From contig SHZS01000015.1 in assembly GCA_009692105.1 (NCBI GenBank), forward strand, positions 1 to 33,834: DNA of 33,834 bases. Reading direction: 5' to 3'. This document shows positions 20,215 through 30,368 of the stretch, one piece after another (the stretch's first letter is position 1; each line of letters begins with the position of its first letter). Source of the stretch: Gemmatimonadota bacterium. GTDB lineage: Bacteria; Gemmatimonadota; Gemmatimonadetes; Longimicrobiales; Gaopeijiaceae. A program made the translations under genes and the position numbers. The notes beneath the pieces were generated by a model. It was not told where the DNA came from. It searched no databases and was given only the letters and a program-made list of their open reading frames with translations.

Positions 20215-20936
20215 GCGGTCGCCCTCCCCCCACCGTCCACCCACCGCCGATAGAAGGCTTCCTCGCTCCCTCCGGGGATCTCGTGCCGCGCGCCCAGGAA
20301 CGCGAAGCGCCCCTCCACTTGGATCGCGACCCGGTCCGCGAGCTGGAGTCCCTCGATCAGGTTGTGGGTGACGAGGACCACAGTCCGCCGCCCGTCCTTG
20401 AGCTGCCCGAGGACCTCGCGGAGGAGGGCCGACGCGTGCACGTCGAGGCCGGTGAACGGCTCGTCGAGGAGGACGAGCGAAGGATCGTGGAGGAGAGTTC
20501 GGGCGAGTGCCAGGCGCTGCCTCATTCCCCGTGAGAACCCATGCACACGGCGATCCGCTTCACCCCGGAGCCCGACCTGCTCGAGACGAGTGTCGACGCG
20601 GTCCCCGAGATCCTGCAGATCGTAGAGCTTCCCGAAGAAGGTGAGGTTCTCGCGCGCCGTGAGCGCGCCGTACAGGAACGTCTGGTGGGAGAGGAGCCCA
20701 ATTTCCCGGCGCCAGTCGGTGGCGGCGGCGTCGCGCGGCTCGCCCCGGAGTCGGATCTCTCCGGCGTGGGGACGGAATGAGCCGGCGAGCATCCCGAGGA
20801 GGGTGGTCTTCCCGGCTCCATTCGGCCCGAAGACGGTGAGCAGCTCCCCCTCCTCGAGGCCGAAGGAGATCTGGTTCACCGCATGGATCGGGCCGTATCG
20901 GCGGACCAACCCCCGGGCTTCGAGAACGGGCGCCAA
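20211..20936 (-). CDS. ccmA: Heme exporter ATP-binding protein CcmA
   Basis: This ABC ATPase has about 241 residues. Walker A GPNGAGKTT is near 37-45, the Q-loop is LLSHQTFLYGALTARENL, the signature is FSRGMRQRLALARTL, Walker B is LVLLDEPFTGLD, and the switch His lies in VTHN. It powers release of heme-bearing CcmE from CcmC. TTG 20936, directly after the upstream stop (TAG, 20939-20941), is the likeliest start; the frame is open to 21026 but that overlaps the zinc-ribbon gene. Followed by ccmB with a GTGA overlap. Confidence 0.92.
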   Translation of the reverse strand: MAPVLEARGLVRRYGPIHAVNQISFGLEEGELLTVFGPNGAGKTTLLGMLAGSFRPHAGEIRLRGEPRDAAATDWRREIGLLSHQTFLYGALTARENLTFFGKLYDLQDLGDRVDTRLEQVGLRGEADRRVHGFSRGMRQRLALARTLLHDPSLVLLDEPFTGLDVHASALLREVLGQLKDGRRTVVLVTHNLIEGLQLADRVAIQVEGRFAFLGARHEIPGGSEEAFYRRWVDGGGRATA

Positions 20937-20938
20937 GC

Positions 20939-21433
20939 CTACCCGCGACTCTGCGCCGGCAGCGCCGCCCTGCAGTCCCCGCAGAACCGGCTTCCACGCG
21001 GGTTCGGGTGCACGCAAAGGGAGCAAACCACCCCATCCCGTATCGACGCCCGAAGCGCGGAGATCTCCTGCTCCATCGCCTCCTTACCGCCTGGCGAGTC
21101 GGCCCCCCCTCCGGTGCCTCCCACGACTCGCACACCCCCATTCCGGACCGCTTCCCTCCCCCGCCACTCGGCCTCTTCCCTGTCGATGGCTTCGAGCGCT
21201 TCCTCCGCGAGCTCGCGCTTCATCTGGACATAGTCCGCTTCGTCCAGCTTTCCCGCCTGGAAGTCGTACTCGACGTCTCGCAGGGCGAGAAGCGTGACTT
21301 TCTTCCGGTGCTGCGCGTTGGTGAACTCTTCCTCCTCGGAGTCCATCGGCGCTTGGAGTCCCACCGCGACCGGATGGAGAACGAAGAACACCACCGCGAC
21401 CGCGAGGAGGATGGCGGGGAAAAGAATGCTCAG
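20939..21433 (-). CDS. CcmI-like membrane protein with zinc ribbon; start codon disrupted
   Basis: The 164-residue product has one N-terminal transmembrane helix (SILFPAILLAVAVVFFVL), a charged CcmI-type segment (VEYDFQAGKLDEADYVQMKREL), and a C-terminal four-cysteine ribbon (CSLC at 137-140, CGDC at 151-154). Its place between ccmF and ccmA and the CcmI-type segment suggest a cytochrome c maturation role, perhaps apocytochrome handling, but this is inferred. The expected ATG (21442-21444, ATGA overlap with ccmF) is followed by TGA after four codons because of an 11-bp tandem duplication. In the present sequence translation would need CTG 21433 or a start inside ccmF such as GTG 21505. Confidence 0.75.
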   Translation of the reverse strand: MSILFPAILLAVAVVFFVLHPVAVGLQAPMDSEEEEFTNAQHRKKVTLLALRDVEYDFQAGKLDEADYVQMKRELAEEALEAIDREEAEWRGREAVRNGGVRVVGGTGGGADSPGGKEAMEQEISALRASIRDGVVCSLCVHPNPRGSRFCGDCRAALPAQSRG

Positions 21434-21443
21434 AGGATGCTCA
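21422..21443 (-). repeat. 11-bp tandem duplication over a start codon
   Basis: On the minus strand TGAGCATCCTC is followed directly by TGAGCATTCTT (9 of 11 identical). Collapsing it to one unit restores ATGAGCATTCTTTTCCC, that is MSILFP in frame with the CcmI-like protein, overlapping the ccmF stop. Eleven is not a multiple of three, so the duplication shifts the frame. Confidence 0.8.
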
Positions 21444-23543
21444 TCCCACGGCGGCGGGAGCGCCGCTCGCCGGATCGTGCTCGGAGGAACCCGAGTCGCC
21501 GTCACCCGGGGCCAACCCGTCGCTCTCCGTCCGCTCCCCGCCGTGTCGCGGGATCGGGAGACCGGCACCGGGCCAGAGCCCGATCAGCGATCCCACCACG
21601 ACGATCAGCCCCCCGTACCAGATCCAGGGCACGAGAGGGTTCACCATCGCCACGAAGGTGGCTCGCTGGAGATCAGGCCGGTTCTCGACGATCCCAACCT
21701 CATCCTGGTTGAGCACCATGAGGAGGTAGAGATCCTCGACGATGGTTGAGCGGATGCCCACCTCGGTCATCGTCTGGGGCGGCGCGAGGACGAACTGCCG
21801 CTCGGTCGTGAGCGGCCCGAGGTCCGCGCCATCTTGGCGCACGGTGAAGAGAGCCGTCACGACGGCAAACGTGTTCTGCGGACGGCTGGTGGACAGCGAC
21901 TCGTAGGTCAGCTCGTACTCGTGGCCGAACGGGGACAGGACCGCCATCGACTCACCGGGCATGAGGCTCTGGCGCACCTCCACGTCGTACGCCTTTCCCG
22001 CGAAGCCCATGAAGATGACCACGATCCCGACATGGACGATGTAACCGCCCCATCGCTGACGGTTCCGACGGACCAGATGCACGAGCGCGATCGCCGGATT
22101 CTCCGCTTCGATCCGCGCGCGGGCCCGAGTCCCTTTCCAGAACTCGATCAGGATGATCGTGAGCACGAACGCGCCGAGCACGAAGGTGAGCAACGCATAG
22201 GCGTGCCGCACGCCCATCTCGAAGAGGACGGCTGCGACAACCCCGGCGACCACGATCGGGAAGAGGAAATTCCGCTTGAGGTTCCGGGGGGTCGCCTTCC
22301 GCCAGGCGATCACGGGCCCGATCCCCATGAGCGCGAGGAGAACCAGGCCCATCGGGATGTTCACCCGATTGAAGAAGGGGGGACCCACGGCCACCTTCGA
22401 GCCCGTAAGCCCTTCCGTTAGAAGCGGAAACATGACCCCCCAGGTGACCGTGAACGCGATCCCGAGGAGGATCAGGTTGTTCATCAGGAAGGCGGCTTCA
22501 CGCGAGACGAACGACTCGAATTGCCGTTCGCTCTGCATGAGAGGGAGCCTCCACACCACGAGCACGGTCGAGATCGCCGCTACCACGCCCAGACACCCGA
22601 GGAAGATCCACGCGATCGTCAGATTCTGCGCGAACGAATGGACGGACTCGATCAGCCCCGACCGGGTCAGGAAGGTCGCGAAGATGGTCATGAGGAAGGT
22701 CAGGATCACTAACCCCATGTTCCAGACCTTCAGCATCCCCCGATTTTCTTGAATCATCACGGAATGGAGGAACGCAGTGGCCACGAGCCACGGGAGGAGG
22801 GAGGCGTTCTCCACCGGATCCCAGAACCAGTAGCCGCCCCAACCCAGCTCCTCGTACGCCCAGCGCATCCCGAGGATGACTCCGACGGTTAGGAATAGCC
22901 AACTCGAGAGCGTCCACTTCCTGGTGACCTGGAACCACCGCGCGTCGAGGTGCCCCGTCATGAGCGCGGCCATCGCGAAGGCGAATGGGATCGAGAAGGA
23001 GGTGAAGCCCAGGTACAGCATGGGCGGATGCATCGTCATCCAGTAGTTCTGAAGCTGCGGGTTCAGCCCTCGCCCGTCCGCGGGGGTGAAGCCCAAGAGC
23101 TCGAACGGTGGCTGAACGAAGATCGAGATCGCGATGAAGAAGGAGAGGAGCGCGAGGAGGACGCCGTTCACGTACGGCATCAGGTCGCGGTTCCGATCCC
23201 GGTTGAACCAGATGGCGATTGAGGAGAAGAGGCTGAGGTTCAACGCCCAGAAGACGATCGAGCCGCGTTGGCCCGCCCAAAGCCCGGCGATCTTGAAGAA
23301 GGTAAGAAGCTCCCGGCTCGAGTAGTTGTACACGTACCAGTACTCGTACCGGTCCTGAACGAACGCGGTGATGATCCCGGCAGAAGCGACCGCGACGAGG
23401 AAGAAGATGGCGTAGGTGCACCTCTCCGCGGAGAGGACGAGGTCTCCCCGCGACCACGCTCCCCCAAGGAACGCGAGCGCGCATCCCCAGAGTGCTACGG
23501 GCAGAGCGATCCAGAGCGCGAATTCGCCCAGCGCGGGGATCAC
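21441..23543 (-). CDS. ccmF: Cytochrome c heme lyase subunit CcmF
   Basis: CcmF takes heme from CcmE and attaches it to the CxxCH cysteines of apocytochromes c. The 700-residue protein has about 14 hydrophobic segments and the WWD-type heme domain WGGYWFWDPVENAS at about 235-248. Conserved histidine regions include MTMHPPMLYLG and LIESVHSFAQN. A large periplasmic C-terminal domain and a hydrophilic tail (after about residue 670) follow. The start is GTG 23543, overlapping the ccmE stop (GTGA). The last codons overlap the ATG of the CcmI-like gene. Confidence 0.97.
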   Translation of the reverse strand: MIPALGEFALWIALPVALWGCALAFLGGAWSRGDLVLSAERCTYAIFFLVAVASAGIITAFVQDRYEYWYVYNYSSRELLTFFKIAGLWAGQRGSIVFWALNLSLFSSIAIWFNRDRNRDLMPYVNGVLLALLSFFIAISIFVQPPFELLGFTPADGRGLNPQLQNYWMTMHPPMLYLGFTSFSIPFAFAMAALMTGHLDARWFQVTRKWTLSSWLFLTVGVILGMRWAYEELGWGGYWFWDPVENASLLPWLVATAFLHSVMIQENRGMLKVWNMGLVILTFLMTIFATFLTRSGLIESVHSFAQNLTIAWIFLGCLGVVAAISTVLVVWRLPLMQSERQFESFVSREAAFLMNNLILLGIAFTVTWGVMFPLLTEGLTGSKVAVGPPFFNRVNIPMGLVLLALMGIGPVIAWRKATPRNLKRNFLFPIVVAGVVAAVLFEMGVRHAYALLTFVLGAFVLTIILIEFWKGTRARARIEAENPAIALVHLVRRNRQRWGGYIVHVGIVVIFMGFAGKAYDVEVRQSLMPGESMAVLSPFGHEYELTYESLSTSRPQNTFAVVTALFTVRQDGADLGPLTTERQFVLAPPQTMTEVGIRSTIVEDLYLLMVLNQDEVGIVENRPDLQRATFVAMVNPLVPWIWYGGLIVVVGSLIGLWPGAGLPIPRHGGERTESDGLAPGDGDSGSSEHDPASGAPAAVG

Positions 23544-23998
23544 TCGATCCGCCCTCCGCTCAGGGCAACGGACTCACTCTTGGGCATTGCCTCGTAGCGG
23601 CTGCCGCACTTGGTGAGGACCTCCGTCGCCTCGAACACGTGGTCCGACCGGAGCGTACCCTCCATCACGACTTCCACCTCCATGTCCGGCGAGTCGGTGA
23701 AGGTGTCTGGAAGGGGGCTCCGGAACTCGACGTCGACGCGGGTGGAGGGGTCGGCCGGATCCTCCACGACAAACCGGTGCAGGAGCTCCGTCTTCGAGTA
23801 CGAATAGCTCGAGGGGACCAGCTTTCCGCTCACCCGCCAGGCCTGTGCGACGGACTGCGGGTTCTCCGCGATCCGGGTCAGGAGCTCCGACGGAGTCACG
23901 AAGTAGAGCATCGTATCGGAGATCCCAGTCCAGATGAGGTAGCCGACGACCCCGGCGACCCCAATAAGACCCACGAAGAACCGTCGATCATTTCGCAT
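23540..23998 (-). CDS. ccmE: Heme chaperone CcmE, CxxxY variant
   Basis: CcmE carries heme covalently in the periplasm from CcmC to CcmF. The 152-residue protein has an N-terminal membrane anchor (FFVGLIGVAGVVGYLIW), an OB-fold with FVTPSELL and RVSGKLVP, and a C-terminal motif EATEVLTKCGSRYEA. The heme-attaching residue is Cys131 with Tyr135 (CxxxY) instead of the His of the common HxxxY form. This variant is known from some archaea and delta-proteobacteria and tends to occur in systems lacking CcmH. CGGAG lies 6 nt before ATG 23998. It is the first gene of the ccm operon, with a promoter at 24046-24075. Confidence 0.95.
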   Translation of the reverse strand: MRNDRRFFVGLIGVAGVVGYLIWTGISDTMLYFVTPSELLTRIAENPQSVAQAWRVSGKLVPSSYSYSKTELLHRFVVEDPADPSTRVDVEFRSPLPDTFTDSPDMEVEVVMEGTLRSDHVFEATEVLTKCGSRYEAMPKSESVALSGGRIE

Positions 23999-24045
23999 CG
24001 GAAGCTCCGGGGAATGGTCTGAGAAACTCGTGGTCTGACGTTTGA

Positions 24046-24075
24046 ATCTTAACCGGACCGGAGCCTAGTTTTCAA
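24046..24075 (-). promoter_or_regulatory. Probable promoter of the ccm operon
   Basis: On the minus strand TTGAAA (24070-24075) and TAAGAT (24046-24051) are 18 bp apart. Transcription would begin near 24039, giving a leader of about 40 nt before ccmE. Confidence 0.45.
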
Positions 24076-24081
24076 CTCAAA

Positions 24082-24094
24082 CCCGGCCACCGGG
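24082..24094 (-). terminator. Weak hairpin after glpK
   Basis: CCCGG-TGG-CCGGG followed by TTTGAGTT on the minus strand, about 20 nt past the glpK stop. The stem is short (5 bp), so termination is uncertain. It separates glpK from the ccm promoter. Confidence 0.3.
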
Positions 24095-24112
24095 ACCCCC
24101 ATATCGACGAGG

Positions 24113-25606
24113 TCAGACGAAGTTTCGGGTCGCACGAACGGCCCGTCCCCAGTCGCCCCGGAGAGCCTCTCGTTCCTTCTTCCCCATCTCGGGGGAAAAG
24201 ATCCGCGCCTCCCCCTGGGCGGCCAGGAACTCCTCCCCAGACTTCCAGAGCCCGACATGGAGGCCGGCGAGCCCAGCGGCTCCGAACGCGGTGGTCTCGA
24301 CATTCGCGGGACGGCGCACGGACACGTCGAGGATCCCCGCCTGGAACGACATGAGCCAATCGTTCCCGGACACTCCGCCGTCCACGCGGAGCTGGGTGAT
24401 CGGGATCCCCGAGTCGGCCTCCATCGCGTGGAGGACCTCCGCGGTCGAGAACGCCATCGCCTCGAGTGCCGCACGGACCATGTGCGCCTTGGTCGTCCCG
24501 CGGGTGAGGCCCAGGATGGCCCCCCTCGCTTCCGGATCCCAGTAAGGAGCGCCGAGCCCGACGAACGCCGGGACGAAATACACCCCATCGTTTCCGGAGA
24601 GGGAGGCGGCCATGGCTTCCGACTCGGCCGCGGACTTCAGAAGCCCGAGGCCATCCCTCAGCCATTGGATCGCCGCCCCCGCGATGAACACGGAGCCTTC
24701 GAGCGCGAAGGCCCGCTCCCCTCGTGGGCCGCAAGCCACCGTCGTAAGCAGCCCATGCCGAGAGAGGACCGCCTCGTCTCCCGTGTTCAGGAGGAGGAAG
24801 GCGCCTGTCCCGTATGTGTTCTTGGCCATTCCAGCCGCCCAACACCCCTGTCCGAAAAGGGCGGCCTGCTGGTCTCCCGCAACTCCGGCGATCGGCGGTT
24901 CGATCCCCAGCACCTCTCCCGACGCGTTCCCAAAGTACCCGGAGCTCGGACGCACCTCGGGGAGCATCGAACGCGGCACGCCGAAGACCTCGAGCAGCCC
25001 GTCCTCCCACGTGCCGCTCTCAAGGCCGTAGAGGAGGGTTCTGGAAGCGTTCGTGGGGTCGGTCGCGTGCGTGCGCCCCGCGGTCAGGATGTAGATGAGC
25101 CAGCTGTCGATCGTTCCGCACGCGAGCTCCCCGGCCTCCGCCCTCTTCCGGAGACCAGGCACCTCGCTCAGGAGCCAGGTGAGCTTCGTCCCCGAGAAGT
25201 AGGGATCCAGGACGAGCCCCGTGCGCCTCCGGATCTCCTCTTCCCGACCCTCCTCCTTGAGCCTCCGACAGAGGGGCGCCGTCCTCCGGTCCTGCCACAC
25301 GATGGCGCGGTGAACGGGCTCCCCCGTCTCCCGGTCCCAGACGACCAGCGTCTCCCTCTGGTTCGTGATCCCGATCCCCTCAATCGCCACGGGCTCCCGG
25401 TCCCGAGACGCCGCGATGGCCTCCCGCGCGACCCGGAGCGTCACCTCCCGGATCTCAGCCGCGTCGTGCTCGACCCAGCCGGGCTTCGGGAAGTACTGCG
25501 TGAACTCCGAGGAGCTGGCGCCCAGCACGCGACCATCCCTTGCGACGACGATTGCCCTGCTCCCCGTCGTGCCCTGGTCCAGCGTGAGAACGGCCGAGGT
25601 GGACAT
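24113..25606 (-). CDS. glpK: Glycerol kinase
   Basis: This FGGY-family kinase phosphorylates glycerol to sn-glycerol 3-phosphate. The 497-residue protein has the N-terminal phosphate loop LTLDQGTTGSRAIV, GITNQRETLVVWDRETG, AIVWQDRRT, GVAGDQQAALFGQ and the C-terminal LRVDGGVSGNDWLMSFQ. All match an intact enzyme. ATG codons stand at 25609 and 25606; GGGAGGAG is directly upstream and gives a normal 5-nt spacing only for 25606. No glpF, glpD or glpR is nearby. It follows maf by 24 bp, so it is probably co-transcribed with dtd-maf. Confidence 0.97.
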   Translation of the reverse strand: MSTSAVLTLDQGTTGSRAIVVARDGRVLGASSSEFTQYFPKPGWVEHDAAEIREVTLRVAREAIAASRDREPVAIEGIGITNQRETLVVWDRETGEPVHRAIVWQDRRTAPLCRRLKEEGREEEIRRRTGLVLDPYFSGTKLTWLLSEVPGLRKRAEAGELACGTIDSWLIYILTAGRTHATDPTNASRTLLYGLESGTWEDGLLEVFGVPRSMLPEVRPSSGYFGNASGEVLGIEPPIAGVAGDQQAALFGQGCWAAGMAKNTYGTGAFLLLNTGDEAVLSRHGLLTTVACGPRGERAFALEGSVFIAGAAIQWLRDGLGLLKSAAESEAMAASLSGNDGVYFVPAFVGLGAPYWDPEARGAILGLTRGTTKAHMVRAALEAMAFSTAEVLHAMEADSGIPITQLRVDGGVSGNDWLMSFQAGILDVSVRRPANVETTAFGAAGLAGLHVGLWKSGEEFLAAQGEARIFSPEMGKKEREALRGDWGRAVRATRNFV

Positions 25607-25630
25607 CATCTCCTCCCGGTGGGTTCGAGA

Positions 25631-26236
25631 TCAGCGGCGCAGGTCGAAGCGGTACGGCCTTCCGGCGCCCTCGAGCAGACGCACGAGCAGGGAGACGGGA
25701 AGTCCGACGACGTTCGTGTAGTCCCCTTCGATCCGGGTCACGATGGTCGCGCCGCGCCCCTGGATCCCGTAGGCGCCTGCCTTGTCCATCGGCTCACCCG
25801 TTCGAACGTACGCCTCCGCGACAGCTCGGTCGAACGGCTGAAAGTGCACGGTGGTGTCTTGGACGCCGCTCAGGATCCTGGCACCACCGGTGCCAACCTC
25901 GAACGCGGGCCGCACGAGAGCCAGCGCGGACACCACCCGGTGGGATTCCCCCTGGAGACGGACAAGCATCCGGACCGCGTCTTCGGCGCTCTTGGGCTTC
26001 CCGAGAATCATGCCCCCGTGCACCACCACCGTGTCGCCCGCGAGCACCCACCGGTCGGGGAAGCGCTCGCTCACGACCTCCGCCTTCAGGCGAGCCAAGC
26101 GTTCGACATGCACATCGGGAAGCTCGTCGGGAAGCGGGTCCTCCCGGACTTCAGCGGGGTGGACGTCGATGGAAAATCCGAGCCCCCGAAGAATCTCCGC
26201 GCGACGAGGGGAGGCCGAAGCCAGCACAAGTCTCAA
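25631..26236 (-). CDS. maf: Maf family nucleoside triphosphate pyrophosphatase
   Basis: Maf proteins hydrolyse non-canonical or modified NTPs (dTTP/UTP or m7GTP subtypes) to monophosphates. In this 201-residue protein, [19 protein letters not shown] at the N-terminus, [22 protein letters not shown] in the centre and [12 protein letters not shown] plus [15 protein letters not shown] near the end are typical. The subtype cannot be told with certainty. The start is TTG 26236, overlapping the dtd stop (TTGA). Confidence 0.95.
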   Translation of the reverse strand: MRLVLASASPRRAEILRGLGFSIDVHPAEVREDPLPDELPDVHVERLARLKAEVVSERFPDRWVLAGDTVVVHGGMILGKPKSAEDAVRMLVRLQGESHRVVSALALVRPAFEVGTGGARILSGVQDTTVHFQPFDRAVAEAYVRTGEPMDKAGAYGIQGRGATIVTRIEGDYTNVVGLPVSLLVRLLEGAGRPYRFDLRR

Positions 26237-26781
26237 GGGATCGGCTTCCCGCCATGCGTCTCTGGATCGGCGCGGCGCTCCACATCCTCAACGGCTGCAT
26301 TCTCAACGGCCGCATCCTCAACCGCCCCGCTCCCAGGTGCCCCTCTGTCCAACACGAGTGTCACGGGGCCATCGTTCACGAGTCTCACCTCCATCATGGC
26401 CCCGAACTCCCCCGTCTCCACGGCCCCCGGCGCTCGCTCGCGCAGGAGCGACACAAAGCGTTCGTAGATGGGGATCGCCAGCTCCGGATGCGCGGCCTTC
26501 ACGAAGGAGGGCCTTCGCCCCTTCCGCGCGTCCCCGTACAGGGTGAACTGGCTCACCACGAGCACCCCGCCGCCGACGTCGGAGAGGGAGAGGTTCATCT
26601 TCCCATCGGCGTCCGGGAAGATACGGAGACCGACGACCTTCTCGGCCATCCACGCGAGCTCGTTCTCTCCGTCCCCGTCGGTGAACCCGACGAGCAGGAG
26701 CAGTCCGCGGTCGATCCTGCCGACGACCTCTCCTCGGATCGTGACCGCCGCTTCGCTCACTCTCTGGAGAACGACGCGCAT
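26233..26781 (-). CDS. dtd: D-aminoacyl-tRNA deacylase
   Basis: Dtd removes D-amino acids (and Gly from tRNA-Ala) mischarged to tRNA. The catalytic core is complete: [21 protein letters not shown] at 77-84, and the cross-subunit cis-Pro region NDGPVT at 136-141. Typical proteins end near residue 145-150. Here a 35-residue acidic tail follows ([20 protein letters not shown]...), built on a 15-bp tandem repeat and probably disordered. It lies 10 bp after glmS and overlaps maf by 4 bp. Confidence 0.95.
   Translation of the reverse strand: MRVVLQRVSEAAVTIRGEVVGRIDRGLLLLVGFTDGDGENELAWMAEKVVGLRIFPDADGKMNLSLSDVGGGVLVVSQFTLYGDARKGRRPSFVKAAHPELAIPIYERFVSLLRERAPGAVETGEFGAMMEVRLVNDGPVTLVLDRGAPGSGAVEDAAVENAAVEDVERRADPETHGGKPIP
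26284..26328. repeat. Triple 15-bp tandem repeat in the dtd tail
   Basis: Three 15-bp units (26284-26298, 26299-26313, 26314-26328; pattern ATYCTCAACSGCYSC) encode repeating [15 protein letters not shown] on the minus strand. The units preserve the reading frame. Confidence 0.8.
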
Positions 26782-26791
26782 GCCCCTCGGC

Positions 26792-28630
<1,839 letters not shown>

Positions 28631-28665
28631 GTCCTAGTTTTCTCCGTCACCCGCGTCGGGGATCA

Positions 28666-30015
28666 CTACGCGAGGATGTCGAGCGCGCGCCCGATCAACT
28701 TCTTGGCCACCGCCTCATCCCTCGCCTCCGCGATGATTCGGATCACCGGCTCCGTCCCTGACGGCCGCACGTGCAGCCATTCCCGCCGGTCTGGCCAGGC
28801 CAGCCGAAGACCGTCCGAAGAGTCGCTTTCTCCATCCGGAAAGCCTTTGGCCAAAGCCGCGTACGCGTCGGCAATTCGCTCCCGGGGAAAGCTCACCTTT
28901 TGCTTGACGATGCGATAGCTCGGCCACAGGTCAGCGGCCTCCCGAAGCCCCGTTCCCACGTCCAAGAGATGCTGAAGGAGGAGCGCCACGGCCGCGGGCG
29001 CGTCGCGAGTGAGCTGGAGATCGGGGAGGATGACGCCTCCGTTCCCCTCCCCACCGACCACCGCGCCCTCCCGCTCCATCCTCCTCGCGACATGGATCTC
29101 TCCGACGGGAGCGCGGTGGCAGAGCACGCCAAACGCCGCCGCGACATCCTCTACGACACGGGAGGTGGAGAGGTTTGTCACGACCGGGCCCGGCCGGCGC
29201 CTGAGCACGGTGGCGGCGCAGAGGGCGAGGGTGAGGTCCTCGCCGAGAGGGACGCCGGCGCCGTCCACGAGAGACAGTCGGTCCACGTCCGGATCCACGG
29301 CAAGCCCGACTTCGGCGCCGCTCCGCCGCACGAGCCCGCTCAGGTCGGCGAGATTCGCAGCGGTCGGCTCGGGATCCCGAGGGAAATGTCCGTCCGTCTC
29401 GAGGCCGATCCCGCTCACCCTGCACCCCAGAGCATCGAGGAGGCGGGGGATGATGCGACCCCCTGCCCCATGCACGCAGTCGATGGCCACGTGGAAGGCG
29501 CGCGCGCGGAGTCGGTCGATCTCCAGGAAGGGCAAGCCGAGGATGCGGTCCAGATGGCGCGAAATGGCGTCAGCATCCTCTCGGACCTCGCCGAGGCGAT
29601 CCCAGGAAACCCTCGCGGGGTCACGCTGACGCAAGGATAACTGAAACCGCCCCATGCGCTCGGCGTCCAGGAAGAGCCCATCCGGGCCCACGAACTTGAG
29701 GGCGTTCCACTCCGCTGGATTGTGGCTTGCCGTGACACCGAGCGCTCCCGCCGCCCCTCCCTCCCGCGCGGCGAGAAGGAGGGTCGGGGTCGGGACGATC
29801 CCGAGGTCCACGACGCTGCGGCCGACCGAGACGAGCCCCGCACGGGCCGCATCCGCGAACATCCGCCCGGAAGTGCGGGAGTCCCGTCCGAGGAAGACGG
29901 CCCCTTCTGCGCCCTCCTCCCCGAGGAAGGCTCCGAAGGCGGCGGCCAGCGTCGAGATGAGCTCGGGAGTGAGAGGCGCCCCGACCCGCCCCCGGAATCC
30001 GGAGACGCTCACCAT
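28666..30015 (-). CDS. glmM: Phosphoglucosamine mutase / phosphomannomutase family
   Basis: This alpha-D-phosphohexomutase, next to glmS, most likely converts glucosamine 6-phosphate to the 1-phosphate. Motifs are the phosphoserine loop GVTASHNPAEWN, the metal loop DPDVDRLSLVD, the sugar-binding loop GGEGNGGVI (a form more common in archaeal-type PMM/GlmM) and the phosphate loop RPSGTEPVIR. Phosphomannomutase activity is possible; the glmS context favours GlmM. ATG 30015 is chosen because GGAGG lies 5 nt upstream, giving about 449 residues. ATG 30042 adds nine residues but has no Shine-Dalgarno. Confidence 0.9.
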   Translation of the reverse strand: MVSVSGFRGRVGAPLTPELISTLAAAFGAFLGEEGAEGAVFLGRDSRTSGRMFADAARAGLVSVGRSVVDLGIVPTPTLLLAAREGGAAGALGVTASHNPAEWNALKFVGPDGLFLDAERMGRFQLSLRQRDPARVSWDRLGEVREDADAISRHLDRILGLPFLEIDRLRARAFHVAIDCVHGAGGRIIPRLLDALGCRVSGIGLETDGHFPRDPEPTAANLADLSGLVRRSGAEVGLAVDPDVDRLSLVDGAGVPLGEDLTLALCAATVLRRRPGPVVTNLSTSRVVEDVAAAFGVLCHRAPVGEIHVARRMEREGAVVGGEGNGGVILPDLQLTRDAPAAVALLLQHLLDVGTGLREAADLWPSYRIVKQKVSFPRERIADAYAALAKGFPDGESDSSDGLRLAWPDRREWLHVRPSGTEPVIRIIAEARDEAVAKKLIGRALDILA

Positions 30016-30097
30016 CAGGTCCTCCGGAAGGCTCAGCGGCATTGGGGAGTCTTCGATCGATTAGGGAAGCGCACGGATCTAGAGAACGGATCGGACC

Positions 30098-30128
30098 CCG
30101 GCGGGGGCCGGCCTGCCACCCCCGCCGG
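30098..30128 (-). terminator. Strong hairpin after the 37-codon ORF
   Basis: A perfect 10-bp stem (CCGGCGGGGG at 30098-30107 with CCCCCGCCGG at 30119-30128) and an 11-nt loop lie 44 nt past the stop of the 37-codon ORF and before glmM. On the minus strand the following bases are only mildly T-rich. Confidence 0.45.
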
Positions 30129-30171
30129 AGCGTCGTATGCGCCGGCTATGCGCGGGCCAGCAGTCGGCGGA

Positions 30172-30285
30172 TTACCCGATCCCGAGCGTTCCCGCGCGGG
30201 CCGCCACACCGAAGCCTTGGGCGGTGGCGGCGACGGGCAGGACGGCGAGCGCGGCGGCGGTGAGGACAATGAGTCTTCTTACCAT
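30172..30285 (-). pseudogene. Truncated exported protein: signal peptide plus 15 residues
   Basis: The 37-codon frame reads MVRRLIVLTAAALAVLPVAA, then TAQGFGVAARAGTLGIG, then TAA. Residues 1-22 form a classical signal peptide (RR, hydrophobic core, A-T-A cleavage before Q23). The mature start QGFGVAARAGTLGIG resembles, from memory, the N-terminus of short outer-membrane beta-barrels in Gemmatimonadota, which normally continue for 150-200 residues. GGAGG sits 4 nt before ATG 30285, a promoter lies upstream and a hairpin downstream. It is either a truncated outer-membrane gene or, less likely, a genuine 15-residue secreted peptide. Confidence 0.6.
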
Positions 30286-30368
30286 GGGCCCTCCGGTTGG
30301 TATTGGACGGAACTGCGGGGGGGCGCCTGAGGCTCGGAATGCCCGGACGGCGCGCCCACGCCGGGAAG

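Noticed and set aside
24257-26467. 736-codon plus-strand open frame opposite glpK and maf
   Set aside because: Shadow of glpK/maf/dtd, with an Arg/Pro-rich composition and no recognisable domain.
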